A stretch of DNA of 60,000 nucleotides from Antedon mediterranea (taxonomy: Eukaryota; Echinodermata; Crinoidea; Comatulida; Antedonidae), in NCBI RefSeq assembly GCF_964355755.1, contig NC_092670.1, positions 17,919,201 to 17,979,200 on the forward strand, in the 5' to 3' direction. The position numbers and the translations under genes were made by a program. The stretch's first letter is position 1. Each line of letters starts with the position of its first letter. Shown here piece by piece: positions 1 through 15,000 of this stretch. The notes beneath the pieces are model-generated. The model saw only the letters and a list, made by a program, of their open reading frames with translations. It was not told the origin of the DNA and searched no databases.

Positions 1-3000
1 CTCAGATCAAAGAAAAGCTTATGTCAAAGGTTATAGCATCAAAACAAGAGTAAGTGTATAAATCAACTTTTTCTTTACTGATATATTTTAGTACTGTAAC
101 ACCAGCTGTGAATACTAAACAAAAATATATTTACTTTTTTTCAGCATGATTGCAAAGTTTGTGGCCCAGTTGTACGAGCAGTTCCAGGCCTTGTACTTCA
201 CCTACCTTGAAATCAACCCTCTAGGTAAAGTATTACGGATTTTTTCTTCGAAAAATGTAGGATTAATCAACATTGTTTATTACCGATCAAAAATATTAGA
301 AGTGATCCATGTAGAAGTTTTGCGAAAAATTGTGGGGTTTTTTTTAGACTAATTTTCTTCTCAATTATGGATAACCATGCTAATTTTAGTTTAATAATAA
401 TAGCAATTAAGAACATATTTTAATGAATATCAGATGTCCTTATAAACAGTGACCAGAGACCTGGTTTAGGAACCTAAGTGGCCTTCCAACACTGGAGGCC
501 TTGGGTGTTTTTAGCATTTTTCGACATTTTAATGCCTGGGCTCTGCTCATAAGCTCCATGGCCGCTGGGTTTAGCCATTGAGCACTCATAGCCGTTAAGC
601 CACTGCTCATAACGGCTATGAGCAAACTATTGTTTAGAAAATGCTTTAAGACGGTAATTCCATAATGCCTTGGGCTCAATTTTTAAGTTATTTGTTAATA
701 TTCAGTTGTAACTGACAAGATTTACATCCTGGACATGGCAGCCAAACTAGACGCTACAGCTGAGTACCTATGTAAGAGCAAGTGGGGTGAAATTGAATTC
801 CCTCCCCCATTTGGAAGAGAAGCTTTCCCCGAGGTAAGACTAAATATACCTTTTATCACATGAAACAACATTTTAAAATTAGTTAAAATTTACAATGTTC
901 TTTATTTTTACTATAAGTTAAATTGACGATGTTAATTGATAAATGTTTTATAACAAGTTAGAAAGCTTACTGACTCCAAAAGTAGTTAATGGCCCACTAA
1001 TGTTTAATCCTCAGTTATAAGCCTACTATTAACTTTAGTGTATAAACTATAATGGGTTTTCTTATAATACAGTACTTACTTACAAGCTCTAATTGTGTTG
1101 GCAACATGACTCAACTCAAGATAGATACTAGCCTACTAAATGATATTTATATGTATATAAGATAAGATAAGATAAGATAACTTTTATTGATCCTCAAAAA
1201 GGAAATTCATTACTTGTCATAATAACAAAGAAAACACAATAAAAACAAATATAGCATATTGTTATTTCTTTATTTTTTTAATTTATTTTTTATTTATTTA
1301 TTTATTTTTTTTCTTTTTCCGTGTTTTTTAAATCTAATCTTTGTTTAGGCATGTCTGTCACAAGCTTTTTGCTTTTTTTAACATGCCTTCTTCAATCATA
1401 TTACCTTTCTTTACACCTTTTTGTAGACTGTTTTATTTTGAAGAAAATAAATGTTACTTTGAATTGAATTGAATTGAACCATTCATATAAAAACATCTAA
1501 AAAATTACAAGATAAAATTATCTTCTTGACTTCCCGTTGTACTGGATGATACCGGAGGGAATAAAGGATTTAGCAAATCGATTTGTTTTCACACTGAGGA
1601 GCCTCAATCTACCACTTGGATTAAGTTGGTCTATGATCACTTTGATATTCATGTTATTGCAGGAAGCATACATAGCGGACTTAGATGCTAAGAGCGGTGC
1701 TTCCCTCAAACTGACCATTCTCAACCCCAAGGGCCGTATCTGGACAATGGTAGCCGGTGGAGGGGCATCCGTAATATACAGTGATACCATTTGTGATCTG
1801 GGTGGAGCTAAGGAGCTCGCGAATTACGGAGAATATTCCGGTGCGCCAACCGAGCAACAAACGTTTGAGTATGCCAAGACGTTACTTAGCATGATGACCA
1901 AGGGAGACGTACGTCCTGATGGAAAAGTTTTGATCATTGGGGGCGGTATTGCAAATTTCACCAATGTGGCATCTACATTTAAGGTACAATTCTAATTTTC
2001 TATTTGCTCTTCACTTCACCTCTAATATTTTGTGTCAACTCCTGTCTCCTATTAAAGTAACTATAAAATAAAAAACACACAGCCTATAGCGCTGAATGTG
2101 CCTGGTATACAGTATAGCATTTATTTAATGCAAATGCCTAAGTTTTTAAAAAACACCCTCTATGGTGTTTTTTTTTTTTTTTTGGAAAAATTAAAATCCG
2201 GGAAACGTCATAAAAATTTGCGATGACAGGATGTTTTTTCAAATAGAACCCTCTATGATTTGTTGTAAACTCTCCTGTTTTTTTTGGTTGGGACCTGAAA
2301 TTCCACCATCTTCTTTTACCTTTCATTTTGTAGGGAATTGTACGTGCACTACGACAGTACAAAGCCAAACTACAAGAATATGGAGTGTCAATATTTGTGA
2401 GAAGAGGTGGACCTAACTACCAAGAGGGATTGAGGGTTATGAGAGAACTTGGTAAGTTAATTAATATTAAATTCATTTAAATGCTAGCACCAATGAAAAA
2501 TAGCCTGGGCTACTAAAGCTATCAGTGCGGTCACCTTATTCTCTGAGGTGAAAATTATAGAATGATTGTATTTTTCTGATGTTTTCCTCTTCAAATCCCA
2601 TTGGCCAATGAATAAGTGTGCAAGTATATAACCTGTGTGGCAAAATTGATAAAATTAAATGTTCCTATATATTTCTGTCTTTGTTTAGGAAGCAGTCTTG
2701 GTGTACCCATCCATGTTTACGGTACCGAGACCCACATGACAGCGATCGTTGGGATGGCGCTAGGTACCCGTGCAATTGAAGACGAAAACAAAGGAGACCA
2801 AATGACTGCTAGTTTCTTATTGGCTGGAAGTGCTGTAAGTTTTTTTTTTTTTGTTATAAGTATTGTCAATTCAAATCCATTTATCATTTTTCTTACTACA
2901 AACTACCTCTATTATACAGATATTGACTGCTTAGAGGTTAAATATAATATTTTACATCCCCGAGGGAATGATATTTTGTTCGAGGGAATATATATTTTTA

Positions 3001-6000
3001 AAATATAATATTCCCCGAGAACATAATATCATTCCTGAGTGGATGTCAAAACTGTTATTTTACCGATATAAAAGGCGATATCTGTTATGTTATATAGCCA
3101 ACAACAAGTAGAATATCTGCTGGGTCGGGTAGCTAGGCTAGGCCTGCTTTTTTGTATTGTATGTAAATAAGCTGCCTAGACACCTTACCTTGTGATGAAA
3201 TATACAGATAATTACTAATTAATGATTCCTTGGCAATAATATATTCACTTAGGCTTAGGTCGTTTAAATTACTCGAGGATATATACGATTTACGATCCTC
3301 GCAGCAGTAGTCATGTGATGCAGTTTCAACCAATCGCGTTCATGTATTTACATACGCTATGTAATAATATTACTTTATGTACCATACAGTTTGTCCTGTA
3401 CAACATAATGTCTCTTATGGGTCACAAACATACTTTAGAACAAAATAGTAGTTTTTTACATGATTTAAAGTAATGTAAAGTAAGTATTTAAGTAATGTTC
3501 CAAAAACAAAGAAATAAAGTAAACATGAGTATATTCATTAAATCTTTTTGAAAACGTATGGTATACCGCAAGTTTTACTTAACTTGTGTTTATTCACCAT
3601 ACAAATCTTAAACACTATTGAAATATTCTACAGATTGTTCTAAATCTACTATACTATAATAAATTCTACTATTCTAAAGACTTTTGTCATTTAATTTCAT
3701 TATAGAAAGACTCGTCGAAATCTCCAACCAGCAAGGAGCAAAGTAAAAGCAGCGTGGCCTGTAAAGAACCATGTTCTCCTACACATACTGACGCACCAGC
3801 CAAGACACAGCCATGTGCAGGAGCAAGTGATAAAAAGCCTTTATTTACTAATGAAACATGTGTAAGTACACTAACATAAGGTGTGTTCACACACACTTTT
3901 GTGAAGCGTGCATGAAATGGATTTCAGCTAAACCGACATAAGTGCTTGAGGGAATAGTTAACTCCATTTACCTTTGTGTTTTTAACTCTGATATAACTCT
4001 GATGTACCTCCGATTCAAAGAAATATTTGATGATAATGATATGTTTTTTATCCTGTATAAATATGTTTTTAAATAAATGAACGCAGAATAAGCTAAACCC
4101 AAAGATTGACCCTATTTAACTCCAATCGAGAAAAGAGTGTGTAAACGTAGCCTTAATTCAGTGTTATTATTTTAGTATTGAAGTATAACATCTAGTGCTG
4201 TTTCACAACGTTTAATAATTTACAAATTATTTCTTTTGACAGTCTTTGATCTGGGGACTTCAACCAAGAGCTGTACAGGGTATGCTTGACTTTGACCATT
4301 CTTGCCGTCGAAGAACGCCCTCAGTTGTTGGAATGATATACCCATTTACGTAAGTCAACTTTTATTGCAACAATTGTTTGTAAATTATGTTTATGGCTTT
4401 TTTACAACTCCGTTTTGTGGAAAAATGTTTACTTTTTCTATTTCGTAGAATCCCTTTTTCATTATTTAAAATGAAGATAGTTTTTTCATTTAAGCACTAA
4501 ATTAAAATACACCATTTGTAAATAATGTCACTATTTTCAATTACTATCTAGTGGTGACCACAAGCAGAAGTTTTACTGGGGTCATAAGGAGATTTTAGTT
4601 CCTGTTTACAAGTCGATGGAAAAGGCGATGCAAGCCCACCCAGAGGCTGATGTACTCATCAGTTTTGCATCGTTGAGATCGGCCTACGAAAGTACACTTG
4701 AAACACTAAGATATAAACAGGTAGGTCAAGTGAATCATTAAGAGTTATGGGTTGTTTTTATATGAAGTAGTAGTTGTCATTTGTATATGTATTGTATATG
4801 AATTTCAAAAAATTATATTAATTTGACAATAAAGTAATCTTGAATCTTGAATGAGAGATTTATATGTTTCAATTATACATGCTTGTTTGCAAACCAAAGC
4901 CTATATAAATAAAGCAGGCCACATGTGCCTTCTCCCTCACATACTTTTCTATTCCCAGCTGGCTCTATTTAGACTGTTGCATCCACAAAATCACACTTTC
5001 AATAAAAATTTGATTTTTAAATAGCATTAGTACAGTATTAGTTAGTACTATTTCCAGTTTATTCATCATCATCACGAATGTTGGATGTCTTGCGACATAC
5101 AGTAGCGCACTTATAATAAGACTTTTCCAATCAGTGATTATTGGCCAAAGTGTGCATAGACTTGTTTATTTTATTCATGAGCCGTACAAATATTGTTTTT
5201 TTTCTTTAGATACGTACAATAGCAATAATAGCAGAAGGTATTCCAGAGAACATGACTCGTCACCTGATAACATTAGCCAATAAACAAGATGTAACAATCA
5301 TTGGGCCTGCTACCGTAAGTATTCTCTGTATAAGTTTAAATTCAAAGTTTTCAATTTTTCAAACAAATTTAATTTATCACTCAATGTGGCCTCTTACATT
5401 GCATTCACATGTTTTTACTCCTTAAGCTCTGTCTACACTATCAATCTAGTTCGACAAAAAAAGTGTGATGTGCCAAAATATGGTAGTGATATGCTTAAAT
5501 ATGGTAGCAATTTGACATCATCATGCCCATATATGGGCACATCACATTTTTTTAAACACATAAAGTTTGATAGTGTAGACAGAACGTTAGGATGATAAAT
5601 GCTCTTTTGGGGATTTGGAGGACTGGCTAACCCTGGTACCATCCTAATGATTATGTTTTTGTTGCCTTTTTCTTTACTATACCTAATTCTTTCTCTTGCA
5701 GGTTGGCGGTATCAAACCAGGTTGCTTCAAAATCGGTAACACTGGTGGTATGTTAGACAACATCCTCGCGTCAAAACTATACCGCCCCGGAAGCGTAGCA
5801 TACGTATCGCGCTCGGGAGGTATGTCAAATGAACTCAATAACATTGTATCCCGACATACCAATGGCGTCTTTGAAGGCGTAGCCATTGGTGGTGATCGAT
5901 ACCCTGGAACAACCTTTATGGATCACATAATACGTTACCATGACGATCCAAATGTTAAGATGCTTGTTATGTTAGGAGAGGTAATGTATTATTTTTGTCT

Positions 6001-9000
6001 ATTTTTTTACTGCTATAGTATTGTACTTTACTGTCTCTGTGTTGGATAGAATACTCTAGGCACCTTTGATCCTTAAGCTCTGTCTACACTATCAAACTTT
6101 ATGTCATCATTTCCATATATGGGCACATCACATTTTTTTGTCGCATAAAATTTGATAGTATCGACGGAGCTTTAGAGGAGAAGAAGGTTATTAAAAATGT
6201 CCATCTAATGTATTTGATATGTCAACAAAGAAACAAATGCTTGATAAAGCTACAGTCAGACTTGCTTTGATTCATGGAACAGAAGACTTCTTTGAAACGA
6301 AGCAAGTCTGAATGTCACTAGCCTAAATGTTATTTATAAAATTGTTTTAGGTTGGTGGTGTCGAGGAATACCAGGTCTGTTCTGCTATTCGTGAAAAACG
6401 ACTCACAAAACCATTAGTAGCGTGGTGTATAGGAACGTGTGCCAGTATGTTCACATCAGAGGTTCAGTTCGGACATGCAGGAGCGTGTGCCAATGGTGAA
6501 CAAGAAACAGCACGCGCCAAAAATAAAGCTCTGAAGGAGGTTGGGGCGCATGTACCAAATAGCTTTGACGACCTGGGAGAGAAAATTGGGTATGTTTGAA
6601 ATGAATGGTGTACAAAAACACAATCTTAATCAAACGTTTAAACTTATTCCAATTATAAACTTTCAATTGTACACAAAATGTTATTGTTGATTGATTTTGA
6701 TGCAAGACGTTGCAATGCATATTCTATTTGGTTTAGTTCAAAGTGGAGTTATGGCTTGGTGGTTATGATGCTTGACTGCCAATTCAAGGGTTCTGGGTTC
6801 AAGTCCTGTCATGTCAGGATTTTTTCTAATGACAACTTACAACGCCAATCCCAAAGACTTGTTATAAGACTTTGTTTATTTACTGTGTGCTGAGCATATT
6901 GTGTATATGTTTGTCTTGTGAAGAACAGGATTGCCACCTTTAAGAAGGATAGTGAATGAATTTATGGCTATACTTGGCAATTTGCCTAAATATATGTAAA
7001 CAAAACAATAAACAAATTAACATTCTTTTCCTTTTGACATAAACATTGCTGTTTAAAATTGACGTTATCTGACCATTTTTTAACCACTCCTACATCTATT
7101 TATTATTCTTTTTGCAGTGAAGTGTACAATAAACTTGTTGAGGAAGGAGTAGTTATTCCAAGTGAAGAAGTTCCACCCCCTACAGTACCAATGGACTATT
7201 CCTGGGCACGAGTAAGTTATGTTTAAACCAACGAGGGGACTAAAGATATATATATATATAACAAGAGCATTTGAGTAAAAAGATAAACAGGATCAAGAAT
7301 TGTGATAAAGATCCGTCTTGTAGTTTTGATGTATGGCCTAAATTAGTAAAATGATAAAAAGTTGTCCAGAATTGGAATCCTGGTCCGGATTTCCCCCATA
7401 ATTGAATGGAGTCTTCCGTGACCACCTATCTATCTGTGTTTTAAATATGGTAAAGATCCGTCTTGTAGTTTTGACGCACGGCCTAAAATTACTAAAATGA
7501 TAACAAGTTGTCCAGAATTGGAATCCTGGTTGGGAGTTAGTCTTTCGTGTCCACATATCTATCTGTGTCCGTCCACACCGCCTTGAGATGGTATTAATGT
7601 AAATTTCAATTCCTCTAATATGTCCTAGATACAAGACAAAGTATTTTTAATACAGATTAATATATACAAATCTATATTAATCTGTATTAAAAATACTTTG
7701 TCTTGTATCTAGGACATATTAGAGGAATTGAAAGTTGTTGCATGTGTAACATCTAGTTTGCATTTTGAAACTGTATAATATAAAGAAGTTTACTATCGAT
7801 ATAAAAATGTATCTAGGTCTAACTAGCCTAAATTTGAAAAGACAATTTTTCTTTGCCTTTTATCTAGGAATTGGGATTAATCCGCAAGCCTGCATCTTTC
7901 ATGACAAGTATTGTGGATGAACGTGGTCAAGAGTTAATCTACGCCGGTATGCCGATTACGCAGATTATGAAAGAAGAGATGGGCATTGGTGGCGTGCTCA
8001 GTTTACTTTGGTTCCAACGAAGGTAACATAATCGTCATTAATAATAATGCTCTCATGTGTTGCATTCCTGGTACAGAAAAGTGATTTTAAAAAATAATAA
8101 ATAAAACAAGCTTTTAATGTTTTGCTACAACTTTCTTGTGGAGTAATTCGATCCGTTCTCATTACAACTCAAATATGGAAACAATATCAACTTTAGTTTC
8201 TTTTTTGTGTGTCTGCCATGCAAACCCTTTAAACAGTACAGTCAAATACCGGACACTCTTTAGTCTTGGTTAATGTGTCTTGTTTTCTGAAGAGTCTGGT
8301 ATTCTGAATGTGTTTTAAATGGTAAGAAAGAATATGGTACGTTTTTCAACGTCAAGAAAAGTCCCGTTTCCAGTATTCAAATGCTTACCTTTACCTTCAG
8401 TGATGTAAAGAGGCAGTGAGTTAAAACTTTTAAGGGTTGCCTCTTCTCTTAGTGTTTGTTATGTGTCTGTCAAAGTTGTTTTTGAATGAGTTGATTGATG
8501 TACTAAGAACAACATAGTTAGGTAGAGAGTCCGGTATTGACTGTATTACTGTTTTAAAAATTAGTTTTCAAATATGTTTGTGTACAGACTGCCGTCCTAT
8601 GCTACAAAGTTCATTGAGATGTGTCTTATGGTAACAGCTGATCATGGCCCAGCAGTATCTGGAGCTCATAATACTATCATCACAGCAAGAGCTGGCAAAG
8701 ATCTAGTCTCCTCTCTATGCTCTGGACTTCTAACGATTGTAAGTTTGCTGTTTTTAGTTATAGCCATGCCATGTATGTAGTTGTGATCACACACACTATG
8801 GTTAATCCTGCATAGAATGGATTTAAGAAGGTGATGCAAATTGCATCAGAGTTACAACTGACGCAAGTGCTCGTATTAATCAGTTAATTCTGTTAAACCT
8901 CTATGTCATTAACTCTGATAAAACTTGATAATCCTTGATTTTATGTTTGCTTAATGAAAATATAGATTTATTGATTTGATATTCTATATATTATATCTCT

Positions 9001-12000
9001 TTTAATATACTGTATGAAGCCCTCTTAATATTACAAATAATATGTAGTCCTTTTTAAATTTTAAAGAGCCTAAACACTTGATTGGTGCTACCTAAATGCC
9101 TCTGTTTATTACCGTATATACTCTGGTATATAAAATAAATAAAATGAAATTGGGCCGACTTTGGGGGGTGGGACTATACCCGAAGAAACCCTAGTTCAGG
9201 AAAAAAAAATGGTAAGCATTTCTTTTAAAAACTTATCTGAACTGGCTAGAGAGAGGCCTACATCCAGACAAAAGTCAATACTGGGACTATACCCGCGGAT
9301 ATGCCTGGCAAATATTGCATAAAGTAGGGGGTGAGATTAGACCTGAAGTGGGATTAGACTAGAAGTAGGATTAGACCCACAGTGGGATTATACTCAAGGA
9401 TATTCGGTATATGTACATCATTTTATTTTGCTTGACTTTTTTTCTAAAGGGTGAGCGATTTGGAGGTGCTCTGGATATGGCAGCAAAACAATTTAGTGAA
9501 GCTTATGATTCGAACCTAATCCCCAACGAGTTTGTAAATGAGATGAGGAAACAACATAAACTCATCATGGGCATTGGCCACAGGGTTAAATCGGTGAGCT
9601 TATTTTGATTCTGATAATTTAAATTTCAGACAACAAGATATCTGTGTTCGAATGCTGGTATCAAAATATAATATGTGCTTACAGCATATACCTTGAATTT
9701 TCGACATGTGTCAAGAATCCTATGATGTTATGAGGATATCTACTGAACACCTTTCGAAATCAATGCTTTAGCACTGAAAGTGTCATTCACTATAAAGACA
9801 GAATAAATAAATATCTGTGATTATGAGATTCATATATATTCACTTTGTTGTCCTTCTCATTGTCAACAGGGATGCGCAGAATGACTTTTACACTCGACAA
9901 CAGTGTAATCGAGTGGTGCGTGCTGTAATTAAAAACAAAACAAAATTAGCGGGAAAAGAAAACCCAGTTGGGATCCCATGTATAGAAAATAACTGTTTGT
10001 TTGCCCTACTCTGATGTAATTTTACTTTCATTCATTCATCAGTGGAAAATTACTTCCAATTTTGTTTGTATTGCTTTTGATTATTTGCATTGGGCTGCCT
10101 GAAAACAAATATGTTAATAATTATTTGTTTCTTGGAAAATATAATAAGCCAATATTGTCACACAACCTTTCCCTTTAAAAAATGAGTATACTACAAATTA
10201 AACTGATCAAAAGAGAAAATGAAATAATGTATGCTAATTAAATTGAATTGTTAGCTGAAAGTGATTCGAAATGAGTAATAATTAATCACAAAGTATAACA
10301 AAATTGGAGCAAAAGAAGATTTTGTTTTATATCATAATGATATTATAATGGTATTATTGATGTTTTACCAAATTTCAATATGTTATTGCCACTGAGACAA
10401 TTCTCACAAATGTGTCCACTTCATTTTGGTGAGTGTTAAAAAATGTGAATAAAGTTGAATCATGTGGTACTTACAGTCTGCTATGCTATTGTTTTGTTTG
10501 AACTCTGTATGGCAACTGTTTTAAATTCAAATGCCAAATAAATTAAATTTCCAATTGTAACTATTTGACGAATAAATATCTTGTTATAGAATGTTGTGCA
10601 CATATTTGAACCTGCATGCTGATCACCCTCTCATCATAGTTTTTTTATTTCATTTATATATTGTTTCATTTTCTTGTAGATCAACAATCCAGACATGAGG
10701 GTGGTGCTTCTTAAAGATTTTGCACAGAAGAACTTTCCAGCCACACCATTGTTGGACTACGCATTGAAGGTGGAGAAGATTACCACCGCTAAGGTATGAT
10801 TGTTACCATCACACTATGTGTTCTAGCAGCTAAGGTATGATTGTTACCATCACACTATGTGTTCTAGCAGCTAAGGTATGATTGTTACCATCACACTATG
10901 TGTTCTAGCAGCTAAGGTATGATTGTTACCATTACACTATGTGTTCTAGCAGCTAAGGTATGATTGTTACCATCACACTATGTGTTCTAGCAGCTAAGGT
11001 ATGATTGTTACCATCACACTATGTGTTGTAGCAGCTAAGGTATGATTGTTAACCATCACACTATGTGTTCTACAGTAGCAGCTAAGGTATGATTGTTACC
11101 ATCACACTATGTGTTCTAGCAGCTAAGGTATGATTGTTACCATCACACTATGTGTTCTAGCAGCTAAGGTATGATTGTTACCATCACACTATGTGTTCTA
11201 GCAGCTAAGGTATGATTGTTACCATCACACTATGTGTTCTAGCAGCTAAGGTATGATTGTTACCATCACACTATGTGTTCTAGCAGCTAAGGTATGATTG
11301 TTACCATCACACTATGTGTTCTAGCAGCTAAGGTATGATTGTTACCATCACACTATGTGTTCTAGCAGCTAAGGTATGATTGTTACCATCACACTATGTG
11401 TTGTAGCAGCTAAGGTATGATTGCTACCATCACACTATGTGTTCTAGCAGCTAAGGTATGATTGTTACCATCACACTATGTGTTCTAGCAGCTAAGGTAT
11501 GATTGTTACCATCACACTATGTGTTGTAGCAGCTAAGGTATGATTGCTACCATCACACTATGTGTTCTAGCAGCTAAGGTATGATTGCTACCATCACACT
11601 ATGTGTTCTAGCAGCTAAGGTATGATTGTTACCATCACACTATGTGTTCTAGCAGCTAAGGTATGATTGTTACCATCACACTATGTGTTCTACAGTAGCA
11701 GCTAAGTTATGATTGTTACCATCACACTATGTGTTCTAGCAGCTAAGGTATGATTGTTACCATCACACTATGTGTTGTAGCAGCTAAGGTATGATTGCTA
11801 CCATCACACTATGTGTTCTAGCAGCTAAGGTATGATTGTTACCATCACACTATGTGTTGTAGCAGCTAAGGTATGATTGTTAACCATCACACTATGTGTT
11901 CTACAGTAGCAGCTAAGGTATGATTGTTACCATCACACTATGTGTTCTAGCAGCTAAGGTATGATTGTTACCATCACACTATGTGTTCTAGCAGCTAAGG

Positions 12001-15000
12001 TATGATTGTTACCATCACACTATGTGTTCTAGCAGCTAAGGTATGATTGTTACCATCACACTATGTGTTCTAGCAGCTAAGGTATGATTGTTACCATCAC
12101 ACTATGTGTTCTAGCAGCTAAGGTATGATTGTTACCATCACACTATGTGTTCTAGCAGCTAAGGTATGATTGTTACCATCACACTATGTGTTCTAGCAGC
12201 TAAGGTATGATTGTTACCATCACACTATGTGTTGTAGCAGCTAAGGTATGATTGCTACCATCACACTATGTGTTCTAGCAGCTAAGGTATGATTGTTACC
12301 ATCACACTATGTGTTCTAGCAGCTAAGGTATGATTGTTACCATCACACTATGTGTTGTAGCAGCTAAGGTATGATTGCTACCATCACACTATGTGTTCTA
12401 GCAGCTAAGGTATGATTGCTACCATCACACTATGTGTTCTAGCAGCTAAGGTATGATTGTTACCATCACACTATGTGTTCTAGCAGCTAAGGTATGATTG
12501 TTACCATCACACTATGTGTTCTACAGTAGCAGCTAAGTTATGATTGTTACCATCACACTATGTGTTCTAGCAGCTAAGGTATGATTGTTACCATCACACT
12601 ATGTGTTGTAGCAGCTAAGGTATGATTGCTACCATCACACTATGTGTTCTAGCAGCTAAGTTATGATTGTTACCATCACACTATGTGTTCTAGCAGCTAA
12701 GGTATGATTGTTACCATCACACTATGTGTTGTAGCAGCTAAGATATGATTGCTACCATCACACTATGTGTTTTAGCAGCTAAGGTATGATTGTTACCATC
12801 ACACTATGTGTTGTAGCAGCTAGGATATGATTGCTGCCATCACACTATGTGTTCTAGCAGCTAAGGTATGATTGTTACCATCACACTATGTGTTGTAGCA
12901 GCTAAGGTATGATTGCTACCATCACACTATGTGTTTTAGCAGCTAAGGTATGATTGTTACCATCACACTATGTGTTCTAGCAGCTAAGGTATGATTGTTA
13001 CCATCACACTATGTGTTCTAGCAGCTAAGGTATGATTGTTACCATCACACTATGTGTTCTAGCAGCTAAGGTATGATTGTTACCATCACACTATGTGTTC
13101 TAGCAGCTAAGGTATGATTGTTACCATCACACTATGTGTTGTAGCAGCTAAGGTATGATTGCTACCATCACACTATGTGTTCTAGCAGCTAAGGTATGAT
13201 TGTTACCATCACACTATGTGTTGTAGCAGCTAAGGTATGATTGCTACCATCACACTATGTGTTTTAGCAGCTAAGGTATGATTGTTACCATCACACTATG
13301 TGTTCTAGCAGCTAAGGTATGATTGTTACCATCACACTATGTGTTCTAGCAGCTAAGGTATGATTGCTACCATCACACTATGTGTTCTAGCAGCTAAGGT
13401 ATGATTGTTACCATCACACTATGTGTTCTAGCAGCTAAGGTATGATTGCTACCATCACACTATGTGTTCTAGCAGCTAAGGTATGATTGCTACCATCACA
13501 CTATGTGTTCTAGCAGCTAAGGTATGATTGCTACCATCACACTATGTGTTCTAGCAGCTAAGGTATGATTGTTACCATCACACTATGTGTTGTAGCAGCT
13601 AAGGTATGATTGCTACCATCACACTATGTGTTCTAGCAGCTAAGGTATGATTGTTACCATCACACTATGTGTTCTAGCACCTAAGGTATGATTGTTACCA
13701 TCACACTATGTGTTCTAGCAGCTAAGGTATGATTGTTACCATCACACTATGTGTTTTAGCAGCTAAGGTATGATTGCTACCATCACACTATGTGTTCTAG
13801 CAGCTAAGGTATGATTGTTACCATCACACTATGTGTTCTAGCAGCTAAGGTATGATTGTTACCATCACACTATGTGTTCTAGCACCTAAGGTATGATTGT
13901 TACCATCACACTATGTGTTCTAGCACCTAAGGTATGATTGTTACCATCACACTATGTGTTCTAGCAGCTAAGGTATGATTGTTACCATCACACTATGTGT
14001 TCTAGCAGCTAAGGTATGATTGCTACCATCACACTATGTGTTGTAGCAGCTAAGGTATGATTGCTACCATCACACTATGTGTTCTAGCACCTAAGGTATG
14101 ATTGTTACCATCACACTATGTGTTCTAGCAGCTAAGGTATGATTGTTACCATCACACTATGTGTTCTAGCACCTAAGGTATGATTGTTACCATCACACTA
14201 TGTGTTCTAGCAGCTAAGGTATGATTGTTACCATCACACTATGTGTTCTAGCAGCTAAGGTATGATTGTTACCATCACACTATGTGTTCTAGCAGCTAAG
14301 GTATGATTGTTACCATCACACTATGTGTTCTAGCAGCTAAGGTATGATTGTTACCATCACACTATGTGTTCTATACATAGTATACATACAGTAGAGAGAG
14401 CAGTTTTGGAAAAGTTTACAGTATTTACGGAGTATAGTTTTAGGAGTGTTTGGTATTTAGTGAATGTGCTTGTGGATTATTTCCAGTATTTAGAGAGGAG
14501 CAGTTTCGAAACAATTTCCTGGTGTTTAGAAAGTGTAACAACCAAGAAGGAGAAAAGTGTAAATATTTGATACATACAGAGTACATGTTGTATATACTGA
14601 TATGAAATATTACAAAACCATTCGTAAGTGAAAGTCTGTTGAACTCAATGAATATTTATGTAATACGAAACCAAACATTAATATGTTTTATATTGTCAAA
14701 ATTAATTTCTAGCATTTGTCTTTCACTTGTGTTTTATTGACCTTAATAAATACTATAATGCTTTAAACAGGCCATAGGGATATTTTATAGTGACAATAAA
14801 ATATCTCTATGAACAGGCTGTTTATATTTAACATACTGTAAGGTATTTAATGTTTAAACACTTAATTGATAGTTCCTGGTATTTGATTAATGGTGAGTTC
14901 CCTTTGACTAGTGTTTCCCTATATATAAACTCATTAGCTGTAAAATACAAAATACTTTCAAAAACTAAAATGTAGTGTCTATTTGTCCTGCTATTATTTT

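Noticed and set aside
1537-1662. N-terminal extension of the ACLY exon at 1663
   Set aside because: An in-frame open stretch exists upstream, but the acceptor TTATTGCAG ends at 1662 and the ACLY family sequence continues EAYIADLD directly from the preceding exon.
9817-10014. 65-aa ORF in the ACLY intron
   Set aside because: It lies between the confirmed exons 9450-9593 and 10680-10793. The ACLY protein sequence is continuous without it and no domain is seen.
10788-14372. CRISPR-like array
   Set aside because: The repeats are head to tail with no unique spacers, sit in a eukaryotic intron and have no cas genes nearby.
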